Shown here in pieces: positions 1-10,118 of a stretch of DNA of 64,000 bases. Source of the stretch: Crocinitomicaceae bacterium (GTDB lineage Bacteria > Bacteroidota > Bacteroidia > Flavobacteriales_D > Crocinitomicaceae); assembly GCA_022447585.1 (NCBI GenBank), contig JAKVAR010000001.1, forward strand, positions 62,001 through 126,000, read 5' to 3'. Position 1 is the first letter of the stretch; every line of letters starts with the position of its first letter. Below the pieces are notes generated by a model that worked only from the letters and a program-made list of their open reading frames with translations, made no database searches and was not told the origin of the DNA. A program made the position numbers and the translations under genes.

Positions 1-2352
1 TTCCCTTGGGCTCAAAAAACATGGGAAGATGTTAGTAAATCAGTACAATATGTGTCACTTTCTTCCTCTGGAAAAAGAGCGATAATGCAAGCGCGCGGAG
101 AAATTTTTACCGTACCTACTGAACATGGAGACACTAGAAACATAACCAATAGTTCTGATGAAGCTGATCGAAGACCCATTTGGTCGCCACTTGGAGATAA
201 AATTGCTTGGTTTACCGATGCTGGTGGAAAAGGATATGTCTTAAGAATAGCCTCTCAAGATGGAATGTCTGACATTAAAGATATTTCTATTGGAGAATCA
301 AAATTAGGCTGGGAACCAACATGGTCACCAGATGGCAAGTACATTGTGTTCAATGACGACGACGTTCGCATACGCCTATTAAATTTGGAAACGGAAAAAA
401 TTGAAACCATCGACATTGGTGGAACAAACATAGAGCGTGGTGATTTGGGCTTGACTTGGTCTCCTGATTCTAAATATATTGCCTATTCGAAGACTTCCCC
501 TAACAACTTCAAACGCATTTACATCTGGTCATCCGATACTAAAGAATCGATAGCTGTTACGAACGAAATGGCGCACAGTATTTCCCCGGCATGGGATCTG
601 GACAGAAAACATTTGTATTTTATATCCAGTACAAACGTGGGACTAGGTTCAGGTTGGGCAAATACCAGTTCAATGATGTCTAATCCAAACTTCACAGCCT
701 ATGTAATCAATCTTCGAAATGAAGATCCTTCTCCGTTTGAATTAAGAAGCGATGAGGAAGAAGTTGACAAAAAAGACGCAGGTAAAAAGGAAGATGAAAA
801 CGAAGAAGAAAGCCTCGTCCAAATCGATTTTGATAGAATTCAATTCCGCACAATACCGATCCCAATGAAAACGCGTGATTATGGCTACGTCGTTGCTGGT
901 CCAGAAGGCTCCTTCTTTATTGCAGAATATATTAATAATACGCGAGGTGCGACCATTCACAAATTTGTATTGGAAGATCGTGAATCGAAAAAATATACGG
1001 AAGGAGTAAACCGTTTTACTGTTTCAACGAACGGTAAAAAAGCGATTGCAAGAATCGGATCTTCTTGGAAGGTGTTTGATGCTACTGCTCCTCAAGGCAA
1101 AGGCGAGGCACTGAATGTGAAATTAAACATGCATCTCGACAGACAAGAAGAGTGGAAGCAAATCTTTGAAGAAGCATGGAGATACCAGCGTGATTACTTT
1201 TATGATCCAGAAATGCATGGTCGAAACTGGGATAAAGTTTACGCAAGATATGCACCACTCGTTCCGCATATTAAGCATCGTTCATCATTGAATTATGTGC
1301 TGGATCAAATGAATGGAGAATTATCTGTTGGACATAGTTTTGTTAGCGGTGGAGATTATCCAGAAACGGACCAATATCCAACAGGTCTATTGGGCGCTAA
1401 TCTGATAACAGATAAAGGGAGATGGAAAATAGACCGTATTTTTAACACTGAATCATGGAACCCGAATTTATCCAGTCCACTAAGTAAGCCAGGAATGAAA
1501 GTGGAAACGGGTAATTATATCGTTGCAATTAACGGAAAAGAATTAAAAGCTGAAGACAATATATTCCAAGCATTACAAGGAACTAGCGGTGTGCAAACTG
1601 TACTCCACATCAACTCATCTCCAAAATTTAAGGGATCATGGACTGAAGTTGTAAAACCATTACCTAATGAGAATGCATTAAGACAAAAAACATGGATTGA
1701 AGACAACCGAAGAAAAGTTGATGAATTATCAGGAGGAAAGCTTGCATATGTATGGATACCCAATACAGCAGGAGCGGGATTTAGGTCTTTTAATCGATAC
1801 TTATTTGCTCAACAAGATAAATTGGGTGCTGTAATCGATGAACGATTCAACGGTGGTGGATTACTTGATGATTACATGGTTGATTTACTTACACGTGAAT
1901 TACGCGCAGCAGCTACGAATGAAGTACCCAATAGTACCCCATTTAAATTACCTGCAGGAATTCACGGACCAAAAGTACTGCTAATCAATGAGCTTGCTGG
2001 ATCGGGTGGAGATTACTTTCCATGGGTATTCAGACATCAAAATGCCGGTAAATTAATAGGACAAACAACTTGGGGAGGATTGGTGAAATCATCTACTCAC
2101 TACCTATTTGTTGATGGTGGAAGAATGACGGCTCCGGATAATGCCATTTACGACCCAATAGAAAAAGTATGGATCGGTGAAAACAAAGGCATCGCTCCAG
2201 ACATTGAAGTAAGACAAGATGCAAAATCAATAAATGAAGGAAAAGACCCCCAATTGGAAAGAGCGGTTCAAGAATTATTAAAGCAACTTGAAAGTATTCA
2301 GGAAGATAATATGACCCCTCCGCCTTATTCGAAACCTGCTAAACTTAATTAG
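1..2352 (+). CDS. Tricorn-like protease, S41 family (5' partial)
   Basis: The reading frame is open from base 1, so the N-terminus lies outside the window; the GTG at 52 is only an internal codon. The order of parts fits bacterial tricorn homologues: WD40/PD40-like propeller repeats (for example IWSPLGDKIAWF and WSPDGKYIVF), a charged linker near 750-830, a helical C1 region starting about 1140, a PDZ-like part about 1380-1640, and the C2 protease core. Likely catalytic positions are His at 1333-1335 (SVGHS), Ser at 2002-2004 (AGSGGD) and Glu at 2179-2181 (GENKG, followed by IAPDIEV). Family knowledge: these enzymes degrade peptides, and many Bacteroidota copies are exported. The residue after the Ser nucleophile is Gly rather than the Asp seen in archaeal tricorn. 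It is convergent with the genes that follow. Confidence 0.9.
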   Translation, partial: FPWAQKTWEDVSKSVQYVSLSSSGKRAIMQARGEIFTVPTEHGDTRNITNSSDEADRRPIWSPLGDKIAWFTDAGGKGYVLRIASQDGMSDIKDISIGESKLGWEPTWSPDGKYIVFNDDDVRIRLLNLETEKIETIDIGGTNIERGDLGLTWSPDSKYIAYSKTSPNNFKRIYIWSSDTKESIAVTNEMAHSISPAWDLDRKHLYFISSTNVGLGSGWANTSSMMSNPNFTAYVINLRNEDPSPFELRSDEEEVDKKDAGKKEDENEEESLVQIDFDRIQFRTIPIPMKTRDYGYVVAGPEGSFFIAEYINNTRGATIHKFVLEDRESKKYTEGVNRFTVSTNGKKAIARIGSSWKVFDATAPQGKGEALNVKLNMHLDRQEEWKQIFEEAWRYQRDYFYDPEMHGRNWDKVYARYAPLVPHIKHRSSLNYVLDQMNGELSVGHSFVSGGDYPETDQYPTGLLGANLITDKGRWKIDRIFNTESWNPNLSSPLSKPGMKVETGNYIVAINGKELKAEDNIFQALQGTSGVQTVLHINSSPKFKGSWTEVVKPLPNENALRQKTWIEDNRRKVDELSGGKLAYVWIPNTAGAGFRSFNRYLFAQQDKLGAVIDERFNGGGLLDDYMVDLLTRELRAAATNEVPNSTPFKLPAGIHGPKVLLINELAGSGGDYFPWVFRHQNAGKLIGQTTWGGLVKSSTHYLFVDGGRMTAPDNAIYDPIEKVWIGENKGIAPDIEVRQDAKSINEGKDPQLERAVQELLKQLESIQEDNMTPPPYSKPAKLN

Positions 2353-2550
2353 AGTCAAAGAAACAAAAGTGATATGATACTGAGAATTAATATCGGTTAG
2401 AACATGCATATTGCACCAATAGTCTGCGTCATTGATTTCTTCAATAGAAAGTATCTGCCCATTACTATTTCGTGTGAGCCAACCGAGATCGTTAGATAAA
2501 GCACCATAGCTGAATTGAGCATATTCTATGTCGCAATTAAACCATATCAC
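2278..2550 (-). CDS. Possible short ORF or gene fragment, unknown
   Basis: A 90-codon frame on the minus strand lies in the gap between the protease and the next secreted protein; its last 25 codons run antisense into the protease 3' end. The first 65 residues read like real protein (balanced composition, for example DLGWLTRNSNGQILSIEEIN), while the tail overlapping the protease looks like random read-through. It may be the 5' remnant of a gene that lost its end, or chance. No family is recognised. Confidence 0.25.
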   Translation of the reverse strand: MIWFNCDIEYAQFSYGALSNDLGWLTRNSNGQILSIEEINDADYWCNMHVLTDINSQYHITFVSLTLIKFSRFRIRRRGHIIFLNTFKLL

Positions 2551-2589
2551 TTTTTTTGAAAATGACTTTCAATCAATTGCTACTTTTTT

Positions 2590-3477
2590 TTATTTCTTAA
2601 CGAATTTGTGCGTTTGATTTAAACTATCACCTTTTAGGTTAATTAAGTAATTTCCAAGTTTTAGAAAAGAAAGGTCCAGTCTATGCTCTGATCCAATTGT
2701 TTTTGAAAGTATTTCTTTACCATTCATGTCCATTACTGTAGCTATTGCTTTGATATTTTGATTTAATAAGATATTTAAATTATCCTCTACTGGGTTAGGC
2801 CAAACATGTGCATTATTCTCAAATATTGGTGTTTTAATACCTAAAGGAAAGCCAGCGATCAAATCATCTACGTAAAAATAAAGGCAATCCATTGTTGTTT
2901 CGCTATCACACATACCGTTAATAGATGAACTCAATCTAATAACAATACTATCAGGATTAGTACCAGACATTAAATCAGTAATAGGAACATCAAATTCAAC
3001 AAATCCTTGAGCAGGATCAGTTCCAGGCAATTTTTTTATGCCAAAAGCAACCGTATCATAAGATTGTAAGCTATTGTTATATTTTTTAAAATAAACCTCA
3101 ACTACTGCAGAATCATTATTGCTGAAAGTATCGGTTGTATCATATTTATAATATCCCCCTATATAGGCAGGCTTTTGAACAAATGGGGTTCCGCCATCTT
3201 TTAACCATTGAAAATTTGGTGTCTGAACAATTCCATTTACGCATTGCCCTTCAGCATAGGAGTACCAGTTGTGACATAACATAGAATAATTACCACTATT
3301 TGAAATATCACTTGTTCTTCCAGAACCAATGTGGGTACTCCAGTTTGCAGTTGAAATATCCGTTCCACTTTCAAACCCTCCATTCAGTATTGTACTTTGT
3401 GAAAATAAATTACCGATGAATATGATCGAAAAAATAAAAGGAATAATTGAATTAATAATAATCGTCTTTATTTTCAT
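2590..3477 (-). CDS. Secreted protein with T9SS type A sorting domain
   Basis: The product has 295 residues. It opens with a signal peptide (about residues 1-27, ending NLFSQ). The middle begins ILNGGFESG, a phrase common at the start of jelly-roll, carbohydrate-binding-like domains, and is rich in beta-type sequence with several Cys and Asp. The last 75 or so residues form a T9SS type A sorting domain: WPNPVEDNLNILL, then DMNGKEILSKTIG, then LKLGNYLINLKG, ending HKFVKK. Family knowledge: such cargo crosses the outer membrane by the Por system and is released or anchored at the surface. The ligand or substrate is not identifiable. It stands alone, facing the protease gene. Confidence 0.85.
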   Translation of the reverse strand: MKIKTIIINSIIPFIFSIIFIGNLFSQSTILNGGFESGTDISTANWSTHIGSGRTSDISNSGNYSMLCHNWYSYAEGQCVNGIVQTPNFQWLKDGGTPFVQKPAYIGGYYKYDTTDTFSNNDSAVVEVYFKKYNNSLQSYDTVAFGIKKLPGTDPAQGFVEFDVPITDLMSGTNPDSIVIRLSSSINGMCDSETTMDCLYFYVDDLIAGFPLGIKTPIFENNAHVWPNPVEDNLNILLNQNIKAIATVMDMNGKEILSKTIGSEHRLDLSFLKLGNYLINLKGDSLNQTHKFVKK

Positions 3478-3700
3478 GGTTTAATGTTTAATCTATTTTT
3501 GTTTTCCCTATTAGATAAAAATATTGCAAATATGCTACATGAAAAATTTAGACTTTTGTTTTATTGAAACACACTATACCCATTACTATGGAAGTTTAAG
3601 CAAGCTAAAAAATATTCTAGTCTGAGTATCACGGAAAACGGCAGTGCGAGTTCAATCACAGATCAATCAAAACTCATTCAAAGTCCTAAGTAGCCCTACA

Positions 3701-5677
3701 CTAATTCTTAAAGATCCTAAACTGGTAATTTCCATCTTTAATTGTTTTCACTTCAATTAAATAATATCCAGAAGCCAACGATTTCGTTTCTAATTGCGCT
3801 TTAAAACTTTCATTGAAATCTTTATCTTTTACGATTTGACCAATTGAGTTATATACTACAACACTTTTAATCTTTAGGTTCCCTGCAACTTGAATCCTAT
3901 CAATGACAGGATTCGGGTAAACGTTTAATTTACTTGGAGCAAATTGGACAATACGAATTTCCGAATACTCATATGCTCCATCAAAATCAACTTGTTTCAA
4001 GCGATAATAATTAGTTCCATCAAACGGTCGATCATGAATCCATAAATAATCCAATAATTGTTGGCTATTTCCAGAACCTTTCACCTCACCAACATCAGTA
4101 AAATGATGTGCATCCAAACTATGCTGAATAATGAATTTATCGTTGTTAATTTCGGATATTGTCTCCCAAGTAAGTAATGAAGATTCATTCGATTTTCGCG
4201 CATTGAAATTGGTAAGTTCAACCGGAAGTAGTCCGCAATCAACCGTCACCACTACAGTATCTGTCTTGATTGTGTCACCGCAATCAGTAATTGCAGAAAG
4301 AATAAACTGTTGGTCGGTATTTAATGGTACAGTTTGAGTAACAGCATTAGATGCGTTAACAACCATCGCCGCGGGCTCCCACGAGTAAGTGGCCCAAATT
4401 GAATCATAATTTTCTACTCCGATGATAGCTTGATCTGATGGACAAATGTCTTTATCGTTTCCGGCCAAAGTGTCTATGAAATTGTCAGGATGGTAATAGT
4501 AGGTTAGGTTGGGCATTCCAATAATTGCTGAACCCGGGGAAGGATCATAACCTGGGATCGTAAGGTTAGGGTTTAGATAGTTTTCTGGAGTTTCAAGGGT
4601 TATCATGTGGGTATAGCCATTTCTTGAACCGTAAATTTTTCCATCAGGTGCTTTTGTGAGTCCCGAGTATTCAGCCGTAGTATTAATACCTACCAAGAAA
4701 TCTTGCCTTGTCCCAGCAATCGATCCTGCTCCAGCAGTAATATCAAAACTGCTTATATACGTAGTATTCCCACCTGTAAACCAGCTTGCATAAAGAACGT
4801 TTCCTGAGGGGGAAAACTCTATGCCATATGGGATATCAGATCCGAATGTACCAGTTGGAATGAGGACTTCTGCAAGACTCAATATTCCAGTTTGATTATC
4901 GAAATTGAAGAGTTTAACATCAGGCCCAAAACCATTAGCTTCCGCAATCATATCTCTGTTCTTGTTAACAGCAATCCAGCTAAATACTGGCGACCCAATT
5001 GATGTAGGCCAGTTCGTAGGGGATATCACAGATACTACTGGAATTGAATTTACACCTGTTGCGGTTACTTCAAAAGAATAGAATAAATCATTATTTACAG
5101 ACCGTGTGATCACCCAAAAATTTTCCGTATTCCCTTTTTGAACCACCTTAATTTTCTCAGCAAGAGTATCAGATGCAAAAACCAAGATATCTTTTTCTAT
5201 TGGATCTATGTCTCCAAGCGGCGAGGCAATAGTTCCATTGCCAGGAAGCGACATATCTACTATTGAGTAACGTAAACCATAATCTGTTCCACCAAGAGCT
5301 GTTAAAGCAAAAATGTAATATTGATCACAATTCCCAGGTACAGGAACTGCAGTCAAACCACATGATTGACTGAATCCAACAGCGACATCCCCATTTGGCA
5401 TCAACATATTTGATCCATCCCAAACTGTAAAACCATTACCAAATGATGTTGCTCCATCTGGCGCTCCAACATAAAAAAGAGTATTTCCATCTCCATCTGA
5501 TATTGAAGTTGTGACTTCATAAGAGGCAATATTAGAGGGAATGTTGACGGGGGTACCACTATTAAAGCTTATTCCTGCACCAGTCCCTAGATACCAATTA
5601 TTCACATAATTAGCTGTTTGCTGTGCAAAACATAATTTTAAGGCGAGAAGAAGGAATAAAGAGATAATTATTTTCAT
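3701..5677 (-). CDS. Large secreted T9SS cargo protein, propeller-like
   Basis: An in-frame ATG lies further upstream (5722), but the one at 5677 puts the signal peptide (MKIIISLFLLLALKLCFAQ) at the N-terminus, so it is chosen; the product then has 658 residues. The body repeats short units on display and reporting of values (for example SPSGNVLYASWF and APDGKIYGSRNG), as in beta-propeller proteins of Bacteroidota. Before the end comes the LPVELTNFNARK linker module typical of T9SS cargo, then NVYPNPVIDRIQV, LASGYYLIEV and a basic terminus FRIFKN, a type A sorting domain. Likely surface-exposed; ligand unknown. It diverges from the helical protein at 5797, with about 120 bases between them for both promoters. 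Confidence 0.85.
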   Translation of the reverse strand: MKIIISLFLLLALKLCFAQQTANYVNNWYLGTGAGISFNSGTPVNIPSNIASYEVTTSISDGDGNTLFYVGAPDGATSFGNGFTVWDGSNMLMPNGDVAVGFSQSCGLTAVPVPGNCDQYYIFALTALGGTDYGLRYSIVDMSLPGNGTIASPLGDIDPIEKDILVFASDTLAEKIKVVQKGNTENFWVITRSVNNDLFYSFEVTATGVNSIPVVSVISPTNWPTSIGSPVFSWIAVNKNRDMIAEANGFGPDVKLFNFDNQTGILSLAEVLIPTGTFGSDIPYGIEFSPSGNVLYASWFTGGNTTYISSFDITAGAGSIAGTRQDFLVGINTTAEYSGLTKAPDGKIYGSRNGYTHMITLETPENYLNPNLTIPGYDPSPGSAIIGMPNLTYYYHPDNFIDTLAGNDKDICPSDQAIIGVENYDSIWATYSWEPAAMVVNASNAVTQTVPLNTDQQFILSAITDCGDTIKTDTVVVTVDCGLLPVELTNFNARKSNESSLLTWETISEINNDKFIIQHSLDAHHFTDVGEVKGSGNSQQLLDYLWIHDRPFDGTNYYRLKQVDFDGAYEYSEIRIVQFAPSKLNVYPNPVIDRIQVAGNLKIKSVVVYNSIGQIVKDKDFNESFKAQLETKSLASGYYLIEVKTIKDGNYQFRIFKN

Positions 5678-5796
5678 AGCATATTTGAAATTATTGTTCA
5701 TCCGTATGAAATACAACTTCATTTTACTTATTTATATACTGTATTAAATACCAATAAATCATATTTAACGATAAATTTTGGGTATTTTTATTTATC

Positions 5797-7116
5797 ATGA
5801 ATGAAACTCTTGAATTAGCAAATAGCTTAAATCGAGGAGAACAAAAACTGATAACCCAAGTCCTCAAGCAAGAAGGAAAGAATCAGTTGTATTCTGTTTT
5901 CCTAATTATTAATCGAGGAGGAAGTCTAATTGATATCTGTTCAGAGTTAGGTAAATCCAAACAACAAAGTGCGGTACTATTGCATCAGTTAAAAGAAAAT
6001 ATACTGACAAAACTGACACAAAACCGACAATACAATACGGTTGAAAATGAATTAAGGAATGCTATTAACGAAATTGAATTTCTAAAGGATCGATTTCTAT
6101 ATGAACAATCATTAAAGCGCATTAAAACGCTCAAGCCAAAATTGCTCAAACATGAACGATTCCAGTATTTGCAGGAGATTTTAATGATTGAAGTGGAAAT
6201 CTATTCATTTCTTCTAACGGAAAAGGCGTTTCAACATAAACTGCAATTAATTATAAATGAGTATGAGAACCTGAATAGGAAATCTGAATTATTTAAAAAA
6301 TATAAAATACGCTTCTATAATGATCTTACCGGGTTATATTCTGGAAAAAAACCTGAACCACTCTCCGATCAGTTTGGTGTTTCTCCTGCAGAAAATATAT
6401 CAGGTTACTATTTCTACCTGCGATCTTTACTTATTCAAAAGTTAACAGATAGAAAGTATGACGAATCAAAACATACAGCAAAAAAGGTTATTGAATTAAT
6501 CGAAACTCATTCACACGAATTTGACAAGAATCCATTTCAGAAAATGGATGTCTACTTCATGGCAGCGCTCTCATATCTTTTATCAGACCAAAGAGATGAA
6601 TTCAATCACGCCTACAAGGAAGTGCTTTCAACACCTATTAATCATTCCAACCTTAAGTCCAAAATACAAGAACGGTTGCACTTTCTGAATTGGCTGGGCG
6701 CATCTTTAGGAAAGAAAGACAATTTCAATTACAACATTGCCATCCAGGAATTTCAGTTGATTCGCAAAACTATATCTACGGAATATGAGCAGCGAATTAT
6801 CGAACAAATAGCGAATTATTTCATTGAGCAGGAAATATACCATAAAGCAAGAAAATGGAATCAGATAATACTCAACAAACCCATTACGGAAAAATTTAGC
6901 CATCGCGCATTACTTCGTCAGATTTTAATAGCGATTAAAGAAGAAGACTTCGATTTGATCAGAGTAATTACTGCACGTTTGGTTTCCAAAACTGAACTTA
7001 TTAATAAGTTCCCTCTGCAAATTTCAAATGATCTAAAAAAACTGAGAATAGGTCAAGAAATAAATCCTAACACCTTAAATTCTGTTATACACTTTTGGAA
7101 ATACCCAATGGAATAA
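5797..7116 (+). CDS. Cytoplasmic helical protein, unknown function
   Basis: 439 residues with no signal peptide and no membrane segment. The first 70 residues (LNRGEQKLITQVLKQEG, then SLIDICSELGKSKQQSAVLLHQLKENIL) look like a helix-turn-helix-type bundle, and the rest is almost entirely helical with spacing reminiscent of degenerate tetratricopeptide repeats (for example NIAIQEFQLIRKTI and YHKARKWNQIIL). No catalytic motif is visible. It diverges from the T9SS gene at 3701-5677, which makes a regulatory link possible but unproven. I do not recognise a named family. The start is the first ATG after a stop, following an AT-rich leader. Confidence 0.7.
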   Translation: MNETLELANSLNRGEQKLITQVLKQEGKNQLYSVFLIINRGGSLIDICSELGKSKQQSAVLLHQLKENILTKLTQNRQYNTVENELRNAINEIEFLKDRFLYEQSLKRIKTLKPKLLKHERFQYLQEILMIEVEIYSFLLTEKAFQHKLQLIINEYENLNRKSELFKKYKIRFYNDLTGLYSGKKPEPLSDQFGVSPAENISGYYFYLRSLLIQKLTDRKYDESKHTAKKVIELIETHSHEFDKNPFQKMDVYFMAALSYLLSDQRDEFNHAYKEVLSTPINHSNLKSKIQERLHFLNWLGASLGKKDNFNYNIAIQEFQLIRKTISTEYEQRIIEQIANYFIEQEIYHKARKWNQIILNKPITEKFSHRALLRQILIAIKEEDFDLIRVITARLVSKTELINKFPLQISNDLKKLRIGQEINPNTLNSVIHFWKYPME

Positions 7117-7471
7117 TGAAAGCCAGAACATTATCAGGTTCATAGCAGAATACTATTTTAGATAGGTATTGAAGATAATAATGGATTCTTGTAAGCACTG
7201 ACAGCAAAAATATAAAGGTGTTTAATAACCTGGAGTTCATATTCATAGATCTTAAGATCTACTCAACGAAGAAGCTAGAATCATAAGGAATAAAAAATGA
7301 GAAGTTAATTAAATCGATAATCAGTAACAGTGCTTCGTATATAATTGTAAGAAACGTATATTAGTTGTACGCTATATTTTAGTTATGACGCAAACTGTTA
7401 TAGAGCGTTGGAAAAAAGAGTCTTAAAAAAATCAACACTCAATTATCAACAAGCTAAAACAAAAAGAACCT
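7117..7471. other. Intergenic stretch with a 16-bp perfect palindrome
   Basis: No coding frame is convincing here. At 7246-7261 there is a perfect palindrome, TAGATCTTAAGATCTA, which could be an operator or a chance AT-rich palindrome. Nothing else stands out. Confidence 0.4.
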
Positions 7472-8239
7472 ATGAAACTAAAAACAATTACACTAGTCCT
7501 ATTTTTTGCTTTACTAATACTCTGTAAAAAAAACGCTACAGCGCAAATCACCACCTATAATGTTAATCAAATAGTTACAACTTCTTCAGGTGCATTTACT
7601 ATTGACATTAACAATGATAGCAATGATGATTACACTTTCGAAATTCTGCCATTATCTCCTAGTTCAAACGCTGCCGGAGTAGTTTCACTCGGAAATTCTC
7701 AAATAATGGACATTTCAACTTTTGGCTATCCTGACACCCTAAATTTTGGTGATAATGTAACAGGTCCATATAGCTCAGGAAATGCAGTATTAGGCACTGA
7801 CGTTGGAGGTGGCGGACAATTCACTGGAGCTGGTATAAAGTACCTTGGGCTAAACATAGAAATTTCTGGAACAAATCATTTAGGTTGGATTTCAATAGAA
7901 GTTGCAGCCACTAACGATACAATCATCTTACATGATATAGGTTATAACACCACTGAAAATGATGAGATTACTGCTGGTCAAACTAATCTATCATCTATTC
8001 ATGATATTGCACTTATAAATTTTGACATCTACCCTAATCCATGTCAAAATCTCATTAAATTTGGCCTGTCTAATTTAAATAATAAGGTTCGTTATTCTAT
8101 TGCTGATTTAACTGGTAAATTGATTTTAAATGGAGTGTATTCTGAGCATATTGATGTATCAACTCTAGATTCTGGAACATACATCATAACAATTTCAGAA
8201 GGCAACAAAATTGGAGTAAAGAAATTCACAAAAAATTAA
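7472..8239 (+). CDS. Secreted T9SS cargo protein
   Basis: 255 residues. Signal peptide about residues 1-25 (ends NATAQ). The central part has FTIDINNDSNDDYTFEI and LGWISIEVAATNDTIILHDIGYN, a pattern I know from many T9SS-exported Bacteroidota proteins with an Asp/Asn-rich loop that may bind calcium. The C-terminus is a type A sorting domain: FDIYPNPCQNLIKFGL, IADLTGKLILNG, LDSGTYIITI, ending KKFTKN. Function of the passenger is unknown. It is a single gene with long untranslated stretches on both sides. Confidence 0.85.
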   Translation: MKLKTITLVLFFALLILCKKNATAQITTYNVNQIVTTSSGAFTIDINNDSNDDYTFEILPLSPSSNAAGVVSLGNSQIMDISTFGYPDTLNFGDNVTGPYSSGNAVLGTDVGGGGQFTGAGIKYLGLNIEISGTNHLGWISIEVAATNDTIILHDIGYNTTENDEITAGQTNLSSIHDIALINFDIYPNPCQNLIKFGLSNLNNKVRYSIADLTGKLILNGVYSEHIDVSTLDSGTYIITISEGNKIGVKKFTKN

Positions 8240-8561
8240 AGCGAATTATAACGCATAAATATTGGAAAAACTGGACTTACAAATTAGAGGTACAGTAAAT
8301 CTAAAGCAGATTGAAATAACTGATTAAGAATAGATAACGAATTAAGTTCTTTGGAACCAGTACTATTCTGTTAACTAAAGAATAGAGAATAACTATTTTA
8401 GGTCTGTTTTAGAAGGCATCTGACAAACTCTTTTAACGAAACTGTTCTGTTTCTGACATAACTAACAGATTGCTAACTTAAACTGCTTATACTTAAATTC
8501 GAAAAAATGTTATATTCGATATATCGGCGATATTTATAGCCGTAAACGACATAAACAATAA
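8240..8561. promoter_or_regulatory. Upstream region with CGATATATCG palindrome
   Basis: No gene is seen in this stretch. At 8517-8526, 36 bases before the start at 8562, lies CGATATATCG, a perfect 10-bp palindrome that also occurs at 13331-13340 upstream of the methyltransferase gene; both are closely preceded by AAATTCG-type sequence. It may be part of the promoter or an operator. This is inference from two copies only. Confidence 0.35.
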
Positions 8562-10100
8562 ATGAAATATAATTTTAAAGGAAATTTTGGTTTAATGGAA
8601 TTTACCGTTGATAAAGACGGTAATGCATCCGGAACATATCAAAAAAAAGGTATACTTTCTGGAGTCTTTAAAAATCAAAAATTTTCCGGGACATGGGAGA
8701 ATAAGGGGCTTGAAGGTATTGCAGCATTTACTATTTCTGACGGTATTTTAGAAGGCAACTGGAAAAAAGGTAAAGAACCAGGTCCTATGAAAAGTAAATG
8801 GTATGGCGAACAAATTCTAGATTCCTCTTCTAGTAATCTTGAAAGAGATAATAAACCCCCTTTTCAAAACGAAAGAATTATTGATGAAGTTAAGGACAAA
8901 GTCGACCATCTAAAAGAAGCTATAAACAAGCTATACAATGATAACGACGACGATTCAAGAGATAGCTTATTTAACGAAGCTAAAGCACTTGTAATAAATG
9001 AGCAAAAATGCAGTACAAGTCTTATTCAAGACAAGCTCAAGTTGGGGTCCAACAGAGCTAAGAGAATCAAAGAGGAATTAGAAGATGCCGGAATCATCCA
9101 ACTAGGAGGTGATGGTATATATATTGTTGTCGACCGCTATCTATTAGTGATTGAGAAATTTGAAGACAACAAAGAGCTACTGGAATTAGATGAAGGAGTT
9201 GTTAATCAATATCTCTGGTCATTATATCTAAGTGATGGAAATGTGCATAAATGCTATGAAATGATTCAGCACTACGAACAAAAATTCAAGTCAAATCGAT
9301 GGCTAAAACTGAAAGGGCATTGCTATAGTAATTTCAAATGGTATGATTATGCTCTAGAAGCATATGAAAAATCAAATTCTCTTTCTTATTTAGAAAGAAC
9401 ACAGAAAGTTTTTAAAGACTATTTGGATCTAATTGAAAAAGAAAGATGGGAAATGGCTATTGACTATTTCGAGAAGAATCTATCCTTATCGGTCTCTGAA
9501 AACAATCTAGACATTGCTTTTAAGTATTGCAATGCGCTATATAGAAGTTCAGAAAGCAATGAGATAAAGGCTTTGAAAAAATTAAAGGAATACATTGAGG
9601 CCAATCCAGAATACAAACCATTTCTAGATCTAGCAGGATCCATTGCTAATTTCCTTGGAAAATATGAAGAGGATATCGACATGCTTGCTGATGCAACAGC
9701 TTATTACAAAAAAGCAGGCAACAAGGAAGGCATATTATTAGTAAAAGAATCTATCCAAAAAGTTAAACTGGTAAAGAAACAGAAAGTTGCAGAAGAAAAA
9801 GCAGAAAAGGCTAGACAAGCCGCAAACATGAAACAGTTGGAAGCAGAGCGTAGAGCCTTAGAAAAAGATCTAGCTAAAGAAGAAGCAGCATTAGAACAGC
9901 TAAAAAAACACAAATTCAAAACTTCTAGAGGAATTACGTTTTGTCAGTTTTGCGGAAAAGATTCTTCATGGTCAAGTTATGATTGTGAAGGTAGACAACA
10001 CGGACATAATTATGTCTTAATGAAGGTTGATGGAAGTTTTACACCAATATGTAATAAATGTGGAAGTAACTCATCATTTTCAGAATACTCATGCAGCTAA
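8562..10100 (+). CDS. Multidomain protein: FtsK-gamma-like winged helix, TPR-like, zinc ribbon
   Basis: 512 residues, no signal peptide. Residues 1-80 are short beta units with repeated SGTW/SGVF/EGNW phrases. Residues about 132-182 ([20 protein letters not shown], then [20 protein letters not shown] and EDAGII) match the FtsK/SpoIIIE gamma winged helix, which in FtsK reads DNA orientation sequences; there is no FtsK motor here. Residues about 205-410 are helical and TPR-like. Residues about 410-455 are a highly charged coiled coil. The C-terminus carries two CxxC pairs (C461/C464 and C497/C500) plus C475, H480, H482 and C511, a probable zinc ribbon. A DNA- or complex-binding regulatory role is inference. 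The next gene follows after 18 bases, so the two are probably co-transcribed. Confidence 0.8.
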   Translation: MKYNFKGNFGLMEFTVDKDGNASGTYQKKGILSGVFKNQKFSGTWENKGLEGIAAFTISDGILEGNWKKGKEPGPMKSKWYGEQILDSSSSNLERDNKPPFQNERIIDEVKDKVDHLKEAINKLYNDNDDDSRDSLFNEAKALVINEQKCSTSLIQDKLKLGSNRAKRIKEELEDAGIIQLGGDGIYIVVDRYLLVIEKFEDNKELLELDEGVVNQYLWSLYLSDGNVHKCYEMIQHYEQKFKSNRWLKLKGHCYSNFKWYDYALEAYEKSNSLSYLERTQKVFKDYLDLIEKERWEMAIDYFEKNLSLSVSENNLDIAFKYCNALYRSSESNEIKALKKLKEYIEANPEYKPFLDLAGSIANFLGKYEEDIDMLADATAYYKKAGNKEGILLVKESIQKVKLVKKQKVAEEKAEKARQAANMKQLEAERRALEKDLAKEEAALEQLKKHKFKTSRGITFCQFCGKDSSWSSYDCEGRQHGHNYVLMKVDGSFTPICNKCGSNSSFSEYSCS

Positions 10101-10118
10101 AACGAACTATTTAGAAAA